Below are positions 1 to 12,794 of a stretch of 64,000 bases of DNA, one piece after another. Within the stretch, counting starts at the first letter, position 1; the number at the start of each line of letters is the position of its first letter. Origin of the DNA: Tethya wilhelma. Taxonomy: Eukaryota; Porifera; Demospongiae; Tethyida; Tethyidae. The stretch covers positions 1,192,882 to 1,256,881 of the forward strand of contig CAXIPT010000006.1 of NCBI GenBank assembly GCA_964030475.1, in the 5' to 3' direction. The translations under genes and the position numbers were made by a program. Below the pieces are notes generated by a model. The model searched no databases. It saw nothing but the letters and a program-made list of their open reading frames with translations, and had not been told where the DNA came from.

Positions 1-2348
1 ACTGTAAATGGTTCTCCATTGTAGACGTCAATTGGTGATGGATGGTAGTTACAGTCTGGGTGATGATTATCTTTACAAAAACACACTCGAACAGGATCAG
101 ACGATATTAGTTCTGAAGAATCTTCTAGATCTTGTAGCTCCAGATTTGTATTCTCAATAAAGTATTTTAAGGAAGCATTATGTAGATCATTCCAACTGGT
201 GTCATTCAGAGAAATTTTGGACTTTGTTATATAACTAGAAGTACATCTATCAAGAAGACCACCATACAAAATACTTCCAGACACATTGGCAGAATTATTG
301 GTAAAATTAATGCTTAAAGTACTAGTCAATACACTATCAGAGGCTGACATGTAATCAACACGTGATCGGTAGAAAGTGGAAACCTGAAAAAAACATTCAC
401 TCTCTGTAGATTCTTCAAATTCATTCCTCGTAGCACTGCAAATACCTGAGTTTGTAGCATCAGTAACATATATAGCTCCCCCATACTCTGCCCAGTTATC
501 AAATAAATTCAATAATCCATTCTTTGATCCTGGAATATTGTTGTTTATACTTTTGAGAATGAATAATTTGGAATTTTGGGCTAAGTCTATCCCTCCTCCT
601 TTTGTAGCATGATTCGATGAAATATTGACATTATTCGAAGAAATTTTAATACTTGAACTTGTACAGTAGATTCCACCTCCAAATTCTGCTATATTGTCTG
701 ATATTAAAATAGATGATGGATTAAGTTCTTTGTGGGAAGAACTGAAACTAACAACACTTTGATATGCATAAATGGCCCCTCCAGATAATAATGCATTGTT
801 ATCAGATATAGCAATGTCTCCACCTATATTAACTTCACTCTCTATAGCTAAGAGAGCACCACCATGTCTAGCCTTGTTGTGAGTTATGTTTATTTTGCCA
901 CTCAAATGCATCTTACTTTGCCGGATAATTGTCATTGCTCCTCCTTCTAGTAATTTTGAGCCGTTTACTGAATTGTTTGTAAAAACAGCAGTACCATTTA
1001 TAGTGACACTACTTGCATACAGAAAAAGTGAGCCAATATTGTGGATAAGGTTGAAATCTCCAATAAAAAAAAGAGTACTTTGTCTAGCATAAAACACACC
1101 TGAATTTGCACAGTTATGTAGCAAGTTTAGGTTACCTGTACTTGTAAACCCAGAGTACAGTGTAAAGATTGCACCACCTTTTCCATCATTATAGCTATCA
1201 CTATCCAAAATAGCAGAGTTGTTCTTAAAGATACAATCTTCAATTTGGACTTCAAAATTTCTGACATACATGGCGCCACCTTTGCCTGACTTTTGATTTA
1301 CAATGCTGTTACCTTTGAATGTGCTACCATTAAAATTTATAGCAATCTTTTTACCGACTGTAAAGCAAACAGCTCCACCATAGCCCTTTGTACCATCAGT
1401 GAGAGAGTTATTGGTAAAATCACAGCCAACAATGCTGACAAAAGTGCTTTTTGTAGCATAAACAGCCCCGCCGTATCCTTCTGTTTCATTATTAATTCCT
1501 TGAATGGAATTGTGCTTAAATACACAAAATTCCATATTTAAGCTACTAGATTCCATATACACAGCTCCACCATAGCTAGCATTGGAATTATCTGAAAGAC
1601 TATTGCTATCAAAAGTACAATTTTTCAAATAGACACTGCTATTTACAGAATGTAGTGCACCTCCACCTACTTTAAAATTATTCATTTCAAGAGATTGGCC
1701 AACGTTGTTAAAGGCAAATTCAGAATTTTCAATCAGAACATTTTGACACTTTTGGACAACAAGTGCACCACCACCACGAACATTTCTCACTTTATTTATC
1801 ACCATACCACCAGTGAATCCTTGAAAGGAACTTCTACTAACATTCACAGATGAAACATTCTTAAGTATCATGGCTGTTCCGTTTCGTCCTTGACTGAGAA
1901 AGGCTACATCCTTGAGGACAAATGCACCTATTGAAGCTATTTTAGTGGCTGTACACATGACAACAATTCCTTCAATCTTTACTTTCAGTCTAGAAGCATT
2001 TGTAATTACAATGCTAGAAGACTGCACACAAACAATTGTAGCATCGTGATTACTGGCATCTGGAGCAATGGCAATATTCAATTGTCTAGTATCATTGCTA
2101 ACTAATTTCTTCAAAAAAAGATTGTAACTGAGATTGTGGTTGCCAGGCAGCAGGTAAAGGGTAATTACTGTTGTGTTTGATTCCGCAAAGAATCTTCTTG
2201 GCTTGTTAGCAAACTTAGCATACTGGGAGAGAGTCAGACAATGCATATCTTGTTCAGGACATGAGTCATTTGGTGATGGTTTGACATAGTATTCGTTTGC
2301 TGACACAGCAATGACTAAGAATAGTAACGTTCCAAATAGAAATAGCAT
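1..2348 (-). CDS. Beta-helix surface protein, N-terminal 782 residues (3' end beyond window)
   Basis: The frame is open without a stop from an ATG at 2348 to the left edge. The first 17 or so residues (MLFLFGTLLFLVIAVSA) are a good signal peptide, so the chain should enter the secretory pathway. It is followed by about 650 residues of short repeats built on GGA(I/L/V)Y and FxxN, as in polymorphic outer-membrane-protein-type right-handed beta-helices, with many N-x-S/T sites. Near the edge it reads SSDPVRVCFC and PDCNY, matching SSDPVRVCLC and PDCSI in the proteins at 46-54 kb. That places it in the same family and predicts a Cys-rich region and multiple membrane spans beyond the window. The beta-helix is longer than in the other copies and clearly diverged. 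No intron is evident. Ligand and role are unknown. Confidence 0.85.
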   Translation of the reverse strand, partial: MLFLFGTLLFLVIAVSANEYYVKPSPNDSCPEQDMHCLTLSQYAKFANKPRRFFAESNTTVITLYLLPGNHNLSYNLFLKKLVSNDTRQLNIAIAPDASNHDATIVCVQSSSIVITNASRLKVKIEGIVVMCTATKIASIGAFVLKDVAFLSQGRNGTAMILKNVSSVNVSRSSFQGFTGGMVINKVRNVRGGGALVVQKCQNVLIENSEFAFNNVGQSLEMNNFKVGGGALHSVNSSVYLKNCTFDSNSLSDNSNASYGGAVYMESSSLNMEFCVFKHNSIQGINNETEGYGGAVYATKSTFVSIVGCDFTNNSLTDGTKGYGGAVCFTVGKKIAINFNGSTFKGNSIVNQKSGKGGAMYVRNFEVQIEDCIFKNNSAILDSDSYNDGKGGAIFTLYSGFTSTGNLNLLHNCANSGVFYARQSTLFFIGDFNLIHNIGSLFLYASSVTINGTAVFTNNSVNGSKLLEGGAMTIIRQSKMHLSGKINITHNKARHGGALLAIESEVNIGGDIAISDNNALLSGGAIYAYQSVVSFSSSHKELNPSSILISDNIAEFGGGIYCTSSSIKISSNNVNISSNHATKGGGIDLAQNSKLFILKSINNNIPGSKNGLLNLFDNWAEYGGAIYVTDATNSGICSATRNEFEESTESECFFQVSTFYRSRVDYMSASDSVLTSTLSINFTNNSANVSGSILYGGLLDRCTSSYITKSKISLNDTSWNDLHNASLKYFIENTNLELQDLEDSSELISSDPVRVCFCKDNHHPDCNYHPSPIDVYNGEPFT

Positions 2349-2593
2349 AGTGATTCTGTATAGTATGATGTATATGGGCATGTGGTATGAGTAAGTATTA
2401 TACATGATTATTATTATTATCAAACAATAAACTTAAGTGAGTAGCTACACAATTATCAATAATTTTGATGAACCTTACAGAGTACTAGTAAAAAAATGCA
2501 ACTATGAAGACAATCGTAAAATACACAGTAAACAACTCTTTACAATACAGTATGGCTATAGTGTACAAAGCTATTGTCAGAACACTTTCACTA

Positions 2594-2841
2594 TTAAAGA
2601 ACTGTGTACGTCCCTTTATAAGTAGTGCTGTTTTGTTACCAAAAATAAAATGAGTGACTCTTTTTTGTTAACAAACGCACAATATGCGTATGTACACGGA
2701 GCTAATATCTGGACGTGGTGCTCAAATCATGCTAGAAACAAACAAAAAAACATCACAAAAGGTTATAGAATGTCAGAAAACATCAAAAAAATTTTTTTAG
2801 TAACAAGACTGCGCTTAATTATAGTGACACAGTTCCTTTAA
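2594..2841. mobile_element. MITE copy 1, TTAA-flanked
   Basis: A 248-bp element is bounded by TTAA on both sides (2594-2597 and 2838-2841). Its imperfect terminal inverted repeats start AGAACTGTG on the left and end CACAGTTCCT on the right, followed inward by GTTTTGTTAC and its complement. It has no coding capacity. A related copy lies at 12275-12534. TTAA target duplication suggests mobilisation by a piggyBac-type transposase, which is inference. Confidence 0.8.
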
Positions 2842-5603
2842 ACCATATATAATTATAGTTTGATGTGAAGTACATAGGTTCAGCATGCAGTCTACTTGAC
2901 AGGTTACGTAAAAGGCTCTCCATCATTATATGATATGTTTTATATCGGGTATCTTGTAACATATGCACCTCAAAATGTGATAAGCATGAATTAAATCAGT
3001 GAATGAGTGGATTGTAGAGTTGGATAAACACACGGGTACATATATGGACAATTTAAAATTTCATGCTAGGACAAAATTCCCCAATAAATATTCCGGGAAA
3101 AAAAAGATCTGGGGAGCAAATTTCCTATGCATCAAGCAGACATCAGTACATCATTTATTGCCAAAAATACCACCCGAGACCAAATTCTCCAAGACAGGAC
3201 AACTTTCCCATGACGATTCATTTTGTACCACAAAGCTATATTTTTATTCTAGCTGTCATGCAAGCAGCACTGATGTCACACACATGCAGAATGAGATTTT
3301 TGATCTTATGTTCACATTAGTCTCGCGGGCAAGCCACTCCCTCTGCCCTGTAAGCTATAATATTCATGGTCTCGGATAACATTAGTCTTGCAGGCCAGCC
3401 ACTCCCTCACCACAAAAAGATCAAGAGACTTACAATTGCATATACATGCGATGCAGCATAATACAAGGAAAAAGAAAAAGATTTTTATCTTGTACAAATA
3501 CATGTCTAACGTAGTATGTGACAAAGACTGGAGTTTAATATCTCAAGGATGCTAGCAAAATTAGATAAGTCTTGCTCTTATAGTTGGTAGTATGGTTCAT
3601 GATCTTTGAGTTGCCGGTTTGATAAGCGGGTCACACCAAGTTTGCCACTGAGATGAGGCCCGTACATTGAAACTTCAACTGATCATAATGAAGAGTGGTC
3701 ACAAATCTAGATGCAAGCTAAGGCTAGCTCAGTTAGTCCTCAGCTTGAAAATACCCCTGCTGTATCCATATCATAAAGCTAAACACAAAACAAACCAAAG
3801 CAAACTAAACCGGACTGAATTCCCTAGAAATGGACCAAATTCCGCAACTACTTCCACGGGAATATGGTCTGGGGGATAAAATTCCCTGGCGGACACTGTA
3901 TATTCCCTGGGCCCGTGACAGGTCATATCCCCAGAAGTGGCTAGTCACTGAATCTTAAAATACACTTCAATACTTGATAATTGTGCATCATGTGCAGTAT
4001 TTAAAGCTTTATATAGTACAAACTGAATGCACTAGCTGTCAGAGTCTACATGTTTATTATTGCACTTACTTGCAGGAGTAAAATTGTCTGAAGGCAAACA
4101 TCATACTCTCACTGTTAATAAAATCATTTTGATAGCTTGAACATAATATTATACACTGCAACTTGACTTGCTTTGTTGTTTGTGTTATCCACTTTTATAT
4201 TTAGCCAGGCATTGCTCATTAAATTTTTCATTATGTCAACATGACATCATTATTGCATGTGGTAAATGGTCGACAGAATAATTCTGTAAAAGTGGATGTA
4301 TGGTGTTTTTACTGGCAGCTTGAATATTTAGTGGTTCGCCACAGTTTTTGACGTGGCTATTCCATGATGTTGCTATAGCCAAACTATATGGACACCCATA
4401 GGTTCACTAACCAAAGCCCTGAACCAGTGAAACATACTTCTACTCAACAACCTCAGCGGCAGACTGGCTAGAGTGCAGAGTTCAAGCATGCCACCAGGCT
4501 GAGCTTCAAGAGTCTGTGTGCAGCCTACACTAAGGCTCAGTATCAGCAGTATTAAAAAGTAAGTCAACAATTTTTCATGGTTAATTGCAGGGAAACTGTA
4601 TAACTTAATGACCAGTAGACAACATAGAACAAAAATATTTTCTCTATACTTTTGTAAGTAGATAATAATTATTGTGACCAGTGAAGTGTGCATTAATTGA
4701 GTTTGTGACAAATGCATAGCTACATGACATAATTTGCACAGAACACAATAATACATTTTAAATTTCACACATAATAATATACAGACATTGACAGTGATAC
4801 CAAAAATCATTATTTTGAGATGAAGCAACAATCCACGCAAACATTAAGGTATTATTGAAACAAAAATTATCACAAACAGGGTACGTAAGTGCAAAATAAT
4901 TTCATGTATGCTGAAAGGGAGCCAGGCTTTGTAATACAAATTGCCAAACACTTGCAATCCATGTGATAATCAATGTACGCTTCAGTAAAGAAAGAGTTTT
5001 TGAGTGTGAGTCTTTTGTTATTTCTCTTCACTTTCAAGATTGTCTGTTGTTGTATTCGTGATGGTTTACTGGCAAAGCAGCTGTAATGTGTGTGCATGTG
5101 TATGTATAATATTATAACACAATTGTAATTGTTTATGTGAGTATGGTTAAGATTGGTATAATAAGCAATGTATGGTGTGTGAGATGACAGTGTCAGTATA
5201 TGGTATGTATTTACCATTTCGGTTATGTACCACACTGTATAATCATGCAGATGGTGGTCAGCTATATAGACCCTCTTTTTTCAAACCCATCATAGATGCT
5301 GACATGCAGTCACAGGCTCGAGGCTTTTGTGGAGCCCACTCAGCAAGGTTCAGTGTTCAATGTGTAACTACAATCATACATGATAGCTAGAGCATTTCCA
5401 CTTATTATATTATTTTGGTCACTAACAAGAATTGGTGGAGTAAGTGGTTGAGGAAAGAGTTATTTTGTATTTAAAACTTAATCTATTTTGGGCTCTATTA
5501 TAGTTGACTGGCACGCTTTTGCTGCAGAATTTCTTTCTAGACTAGTGGTAATTTTCCTTTAGAGTAGTGGTTATATTCCAACCACTCCTGAGTAACCAAT
5601 ATG
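2842..5603. other. Gene-poor stretch
   Basis: I see no convincing gene. Short open stretches exist on both strands, for example about 150 codons at 4373-4840 on minus, but they start at TTG or GTG and show no domain or splice context. The only structure noted is the short direct repeat at 3313-3409. Confidence 0.5.
3313..3409. repeat. Direct repeat, about 30 bp, two copies
   Basis: The 30-bp block starting ACATTAGTCT at 3313 recurs at 3380 with three differences. Both copies end in CCACTCCCTC. Confidence 0.7.
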
Positions 5604-5715
5604 GGCAGAACCTAGCCTCGTGAACCAGTCCCTCCCCGCTATGCTTAGCGCTTAAGCGCTAAGCATAGCGCTAAGCATAGCGGGGAGGGACTGGTTCACG
5701 AGGCTAGGCAGAACC
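5604..5715. mobile_element. Foldback (hairpin) element with 9-bp target duplication
   Basis: Positions 5613-5706 form an almost complete palindrome. The 40-bp left arm beginning TAGCCTCGTGAACC is matched exactly by the right arm ending GGTTCACGAGGCTA, and the short centre is a shuffled copy of TTAGCGC/AAGCAT. The same nonamer GGCAGAACC lies directly outside each arm (5604-5612 and 5707-5715), as expected for a target-site duplication. A 9-bp duplication with long inverted repeats fits a Mutator-like foldback MITE. It codes for nothing. Confidence 0.85.
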
Positions 5716-8700
5716 CTGGTCACTAAGCACTTTTAAGATAACACTCTGATCCTTGTTACTGTTATGCATGTACAGGACTGTTGAGCTTTTTTTACATATT
5801 ATACCCAAGGTCACCTCCTTGTATTTCTAGGTCTGGAAAACAGGTCAGGATAGTGTTGTAACATGTGTTGTAGAAAGCAACCAATTATTGTCGGAGAGTC
5901 CACAGTATGTACATGCATACATGTACGCATAATTAGGTGTAAATTTGTGGCATTGTGTGTAGACATATGTATAGACCAGCAGTCTCTGACACTGTCCTTG
6001 TATTGGACCATGTAGTCGTGTACTAATGGTGTGTTTACTGGCGAAAAACACGTGTAGATGTAGCGTGTCCTGCTATAAACGAGGTTACAACTTGCCACTA
6101 AATTGACCATGTCTTTTGCTGAGAGTCGATCGGAGATATAAGTCAGTATTGTTCAATTTTATTACCTACTTTGCATAATCCTATTGTGTGTGCAACACAG
6201 TGGTGGTTTTGTCCATATTGCTATACAGCTCTACATGCACAATCATTGTTAAATTTGCATAAGTCAGAGTAACACGTACCTTTAACCCTAAGACTATGTG
6301 CACTTGGATACCACTTGAACATCGTTAAGCTACCTACTAATCTGGTTTTTCATCAATGGTGGCTGGCCACAATAGTATGAGAAGCCCAGCTTGTAATGTT
6401 ACACCCGCCACCATCTTGTACTTTCCGACCAATAATATTCTCTTCCATAGACTCTTTACCTACAAACAGATGTTGCTACTTCACAGGTGTTCCGTTCGGC
6501 TATATGGAGAGGAAAAAATTCCATGTCCGGCGGGGAGATGTAAAGAGAAAAAAATTTGGTGGTCTTGACTCCGCACTCAAATTACACTCCATTGTTTTAG
6601 GACAAGTTTACATTGTGATGTGGGTTGTATGCTACAATTAGAGTACATGAAGTGTGTGTGTGTGTGGCACTTGTTATGCTTCTAGCCTAACCTTACTGTC
6701 ATGATCTAGCTGGCTAGGCTATGTTTTCAAGGGTTGGTAATGAATAATTCATTACGTTAAGTGTGCTTAAAATTGTTTTTTTAAAGCAGAATTAAAAACT
6801 TTGGTGAACAAGTTTGGGGCTAATTGATATCTAGGCACTAAATGGTTAACTAATATAAAGCATTGAGCAATTAGGTCAATTATTACAAAATTGACTTACA
6901 GTTTAAACAGAAGCCCCTCTAATACTATAGGTCACTCTGTAGGTAGCTCGATCTACACTCTATATACAAAAAGCAAACTTGATGTTACTAACTACTGTAA
7001 CATCAATTAGCAAAAATTGATGATGATGGAAAATAAACTTTTCACCCTTAAATAATTCATTTGCCTAGCTTTTTCTTTTTGGCTAATTATTACAACAATA
7101 AACTAATGGTCAACTTATTCGTTGCAGCAATGGAAGTTCGCAGTACATGAATAGTAAGTATAATTACTAGCTTATTGTGTGCATTCAGTGTATTCAAAGA
7201 GAACTTGCATGGTAGAGTACAATGTCAAGTGGTAAACAACTAGATGGGATGGGGCCTTACGAACTTAGCAACACTAGAGGAAGAGGTTGAATTGCTATTA
7301 ATAGCAAGTATGTGTCTCATCTGATTATTCCAAATTGTAACTTTATCTTGTAGAGTGAACCAAAATGAGCCCTCATAATCAAGCATGAGCATGTAATCCA
7401 GTAACTCCAAGGTATACAGGTGCAAGTGGAATAGCTAGCTTGATCATGGCCAGTGGCATAATCATAGGAAAAGATGGGATGTCACCAAAAAAACAGAAGC
7501 TAGCCCCTAACCATACATTTATGCCTGCACTCATTGACAATCATATAATCTCTGCATGTGGTTAGTGCTGGTTACCATGGGATCAAGGTGTGTCATGGCC
7601 TAGAGGCACACACATGTACCTTCATCACCATAATTCCTTCCAGCAGTGAAGTCCCTCAAGGTCCATGGTGTAAAGTTTTCACAGGCTCACATGTAAGCTT
7701 TATGGCTGGAGGGATATGTCTGGTTGACCACTCAGTGTGATGGTATTCATGGTATAGCTTACATAAGCACACTAATGGCCAAGTGACTCAAGCACCTGCA
7801 GCATGTCACATGCTTCATAAGACACCATGGTAGGGCTCAGCAATGCTGTCATGAAACCAAGGCAGGAATCAGTCTCTACTATGATTCTAGCCACTAGTCC
7901 TGCCTCTAGACCCAAAAAGGTTATTTAGCACTTGGAAGGAATTTCATTTGAACCACTATATTGACACACTAGTTTAAGTTATGCCTGTATCCAGACTAAG
8001 TGAGGCTCAGTAATGTAGTATTCTTCTGAAGAATGCTAAGCAAATATTCATGGTGTTGGAAATTAATGAGTATAATTGCATAAAGACTTAGAATACTGAC
8101 AAAAAATTAAAATTAATATCTCAGTTAAGCTATAGTATGTTCAGACGTTTTCTAATTGCATGGAGCAATCATCATGTGTCCTTTATTGTTGGTCTTAACT
8201 AACGCTGACAATCATAACAACATTAATTCTTTGACTATTGCAACCAAGAAAACTTTGTAGGTTTTACGACAGCACATTAATATGTGTTTAACAGTGAAGC
8301 TTTCTCGATGACCACTGGACTGTATAAATTAATTGCCAACCAGCTGCTGAGTAGCCTAGCTCATTATCAAGCAACAATTACGTTTCCATGGGACTTAACG
8401 AGCTCGTACTACTTTAAGGTTTTGCGGTACTTGACACTGCACTCATATTTTAATTGCTGTAACAATTAAACTGGCCACTGAAGCATACTTCTGGAGTTTA
8501 ATTGTCTTTGTAGTTGTACACAACCAAACCAATTGTGAATTTCTCTAACTGACACGATGGACGTGTTACTATAGATATTTGATTTTTCCCACTGATACGC
8601 TTGATGGAAACGTGTATCTGGTTGCATGGACGATAAACTTCTTATAACAAAACATCTGTAGTAATTTATTCTATATCCTATACAATATGTTGTGAGTGGA

Positions 8701-11700
8701 TGCACAAACAAGTCAGCCCACGATGTATGGACACACTGGTGAGAATATGAAACCAAGTAGCTTTGTGTTAGAGGCCATATTGAATCAAGGGACTGGAAGT
8801 TTTCGTCTGGACTCACGCCATCGCAGACAGGTGGGAAGGGACCTATAGTACTTTTTGTGTATAGGTATAGGTCAGTACAGAGTTGAAGGATGTGCAAACT
8901 GAATTAGAATTACTTGTACTGTTTTCTTGCACCCACTCGATCAAAACCAAGCTTCAAATGAACTGACTTTCAAAGGCTATTTAGTAAGTTTTGAAAGGAA
9001 CTTCCAAGGATGTTTGTTTTGATCTCTGTTCCTGTATCAATTAATTGTTTAGCAACTGTTCCGGTTTTCTCGAGAAAGGAACATAGAGGTTTCAGTATTG
9101 AACATCTCAGATATAATTGGTGGTGCTTTTAGCAGTCCCTGCATCTGAACAATTAAGATGATCTCTCTTAATTTACATTGTTCTTGAAACTTATTAATTG
9201 CTTGTCTGTGAATTGTTACAAGATGTCTTTGGTTGTGGTTACAAGACCCATAGCGTAAGCTATAGCTCTCAGCTATGATTGTGATTCTGATTACTAGGTA
9301 CTGTGATCACTGCATGGACATCCCACTGCTATAGTATTATGATGAGCTAATCTTCATTTTCAGTAGAGCACGAAATTCTTCATAAAATTCAGTTTAAATA
9401 ATTGTTTTGTTGATGTGAAGGTTTAAAACTGTGGGAGAGCAATTATAGGCCAACTCTACCTGTGTAACCTCACCGTCTACCCACGATTGAAATCACACAG
9501 AGGTTTGTGGTCACTGGAAGGTCCCCCAACCGCACCAATACAAACCTTCCCAGGCCCATGCAACATGCATGTGTGTTCATTCATGCATGGTTGCAATTGG
9601 CCACACATGTATTGAGAGAAGATTACCACATGCATGTGAATCAGTATATCTCTAATATTATAATGATGCATGCATGCTGTCTGAGTATGCATAATGTCAC
9701 AAACCACATGCCTTGAACCAGGGCTACAGAAAAGGGTACTTTATCTAATAATTTAGTTTAAAGTATAGACTGTCTGGATTAATTTCAAGTTGGCTTTATA
9801 ACCATGCCGTTTCAAAGTATACGTTTCGATGGCTTGAGAAACGACCTATTAATCACAGTTCAATAATACATTTTCAGCAGACTATCACCAAACCACATAA
9901 CAAGAACATCAACGTGCTTACTTTGTTGATCACACAAACACAACAATATTATTTTTATTCATGCATGAGCTTATCACACAATGGGGTAACCTAACACAAT
10001 ACACGTAACCACATTTCCGAGATACTCGACACAGGATTTTTTCCTCTTTGAGCCTTCAAGCCACGATGCCTTTGACATAAATGCATGAATACGATGAGCT
10101 CACTCTTGGACTACCCATGCTAAGGATGTAGGTATACAAGAAGTGTTGGGAACCATTGATTATATCAACAGTATCCCAACAAGTACTTAAAGTCTTGACC
10201 GATCACAAATTACACCTTTCTGAGCGTAAACATTGGGTGCTTTGTGCTATAGAGTGCCAGAAGAGTGTCTCTTGGGAAGTATTAAGTTAAGCTGCATGTG
10301 GTACAAAGTATGTACGTATATCTTTATGCATAAATTTAGAGAGACCAAAGCTTCAATTCGAATGACCGTTCATGATGCCATTTGAATGTCCAACAAGCAA
10401 ATGTACATGCTCAAGACTTGAATCAATGATATTGGTTTGTTAATGACAACAGACATGCCTCCAATTCACATTATAGGCTAGCAGATAAATTTAGTGTTTT
10501 GGGCAAAACTTGAGGATAAATTACACAAATAAGTAGACATGCTTCCAATTGACATTATAGGCTAGCAGATAATTATAATTAATGCTTTGGGCAAAACTTG
10601 AGGATAAATTACACGACGAGAAGCTCCTATGGTTCAACCGCCCAATGTATACGGCTAGCGTCGATGGTGTAGATCATGTATCTGAACATGTACATATACA
10701 TGGCCACTGTATTATACAGATGTTATATTGAAGCCTCCAATGCTGTCCACCTCAATTTAATTTGCAAAGGGTGTATCTTTCTTTATGGTAAGACATTACA
10801 TGTACATGCATGCACATGTGACGTGCACTAGCCTAAATGTGTGTATTATTATTTTTTTTTGTAGGACGGGGGATTCTTGTAAGATTCTCAAAGCGCCTTA
10901 TGTTGACCACTCCCGGTCACCAATAATCTCATAAGACACCATTTGAAGCGTCTTCTATCTTGTTTATGTGGTAGCGGTCAAACCTAGGTGAGACTTTTTG
11001 TAAGTTTGGATGTTAAGCTTCTATCCATGAATATGAGACATTAATTTTTATTACCAAGCCTTTTTCTAGTGCTTATTTAGTTAGTTCTGTCTGGGGGTAA
11101 TCTTAACAAAATTTCTTAGCCCTGTAGCCATGCTTTGCAAAACCATGCTTGCACCTTACTCTATTTTGCCAATATGTGGAGAAGCACAAAAGCAATGAAC
11201 TTGTGCATTACCTCAGATTGCAATTAGCACACAATGGTCACCTAATTGAACTGTGTCCAAACATTGATTATGAATGATAACGAACCACACTAAAGCCAGT
11301 CCTAGACGCTTCACTACTACAGTATCTAGTCAAAAAAGTTGCTGACTAAGTCATTTAGTGCTTTGCTACATAACAGAGAAAGGCTGATCTGACTATTTTT
11401 ATGCAGTCTGTCAGAAATATTATCCGCAAAAATAGACAATAAAAGGTAGCTGTTTGCACAAAGGTTTAGGTTAAATTTTGTTGTTAAAAGTTTTGTATTA
11501 TTTTTGCTGAAACCAAAGATACCCACATGCAATCCATGATGCATGCTATAACGTCATATTGCACCATTGAACTTGTCAAAGGTATAGAGTCCTTTACCCA
11601 ACCTCAAAATGACAATGTACATCTGGCTAAGTGCACCATATACTGGCTTCTGTTTCAGTCATGCATGACTCATCTGCTTGAAATCGTGGTCTCCAGTTAC

Positions 11701-12128
11701 ACATTGCTGGAGCTATTTCCTCACTGGCATGCACCAAATGGAGTAAATATGTGATCATTTCTTACCACAGTGGCTTGACGTCTCACAGTGGATAACCAGT
11801 ATACTCATGTTTGTTTAAACCACAGTATGCTAGGGGTATTGTTTCAGTGTTGCATCCTTGAAAGCACATGTTAAGGTCATCATGGTAATGCTTATTGCAT
11901 GTTTTCCGAGTGTGATGTTCAAGTGTAAACTCAAAAGTATGTTTTCCTGAATTTTGTGACACCTGTGTTACATTGTGTAATACGTGGTTCGTTAATAATT
12001 ATTGTTCATTATGCCAGCAACCATTTTTTGACCCCAGGTATTTGTTTACTTGCTTGTTCATTAATCAAGATTGAACTTTAAGTTCTTAGTCATAAAACCT
12101 AATTTCCTGCTGTATAGTTAGCATCATT
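5716..12128. other. Gene-poor stretch of 6.4 kb
   Basis: I find no exon I can support. Open stretches here are short, start at non-ATG codons or lack splice sites and domains. One or more 3' exons of the sushi-containing gene (minus strand, ending at a phase 1 donor at 12550) may lie here, but I could not identify them. The tandem repeat at 10451-10614 is the only clear structure. Confidence 0.5.
10451..10614. repeat. Tandem duplication, about 80 bp, two copies
   Basis: Unit 1 (10451-10526) and unit 2 (10535-10614) share AGACATGC at the start, TTATAGGCTAGCAGATAA in the middle and GAGGATAAATTACAC at the end. They are separated by 8 bp, and unit 2 carries a few extra bases. Confidence 0.85.
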
Positions 12129-12194
12129 CCCAGGCTCCTCTTTGCCTAACCGTGAGTGAAAAGTCAAAGAGGAGCTTTGGGACGAGGCTACTAC
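12129..12194. repeat. Short dispersed hairpin repeat, copy 1
   Basis: This 66-bp segment contains CCCAGGCTC, GTGAGTGAAA and GTCAAAGAG and ends GAGGCT. It can fold through CTCCTCTTTG and CAAAGAGGAG. The same ordered blocks occur at 42328-42393, so this looks like a small non-autonomous dispersed repeat. Confidence 0.6.
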
Positions 12195-12274
12195 AATAGT
12201 AAAAGTTAATCCTATAATGTTACTCATGAATATATATTAACTAGCACTTTAGCTATTGCTTTATATTTAACACT

Positions 12275-12534
12275 TTAAAGGAACTGTGTCACTATATAAG
12301 CACTGTTTTGTTACCAAAAATAAAATGCGTGACGTTTTATGACATTTTTTGTTGACAAATGCGCAATATACGTACATACATGGGGCTAATACCCGGGCGT
12401 GGTACCCAGATCGCGCAAGAAACAAAACAAAAAACGTCACAAACGGTCATAGAACATCATAAAACGTCACACATTTTATTTTTAGTAACAAAACACCGCT
12501 TATATAGTGACACAGTTCCTTCAAGTACTGTTTT
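12275..12534. mobile_element. MITE copy 2, TTAA-flanked
   Basis: A 260-bp relative of the element at 2594-2841. The terminal inverted repeats are better preserved here: AGGAACTGTGTCACTATATA at the left and its complement at the right. The left flank is TTAA and the right flank TCAA, one change from a perfect duplication. It ends 15 bp from the last identified exon of the sushi-containing gene, so it probably lies in an intron, or in the 3' end if splicing does not continue. Confidence 0.85.
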
Positions 12535-12549
12535 TTATGTTACACTTAC

Positions 12550-12794
12550 GCAGACAATATGGTAGATTGCCGTCCCACTCCTCTGGACTTAAGCTGTCAT
12601 CGTTGAATATCTCCACCCACTTTCTGTCTCTGCATCTCAGTCTAAACTCTGTGTCCAGTAAACTCTCATATCCTTTTTGACAGGAGAAGGTCGCTGTTGA
12701 TCCACTTGTTACTCCGTGTGAGTACTCAATGTGGCCGTTTTGATTTAATCTTATATCATCACAAGCTGTGTGTGTGTGTGTGTGTTTGTTTGTT

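Noticed and set aside
2999..3379. 126-codon open frame on plus
   Set aside because: It begins at GTG, has no domain or hydrophobic pattern and lies in repeat-containing intergenic DNA.
3720..3790. tRNA-like GCTAGCTCAGTTAGTC
   Set aside because: It resembles a D-arm, but there is no T-loop and no acceptor stem at the right distance.
4373..4840. 155-codon open frame on minus
   Set aside because: It begins at TTG, its composition looks like translated AT-rich non-coding DNA, and no motif or splice sites support it.
8466..8897. 143-codon minus-strand frame, considered as a 3' exon of the sushi gene
   Set aside because: No phase 1 acceptor or recognised extracellular module could be shown.
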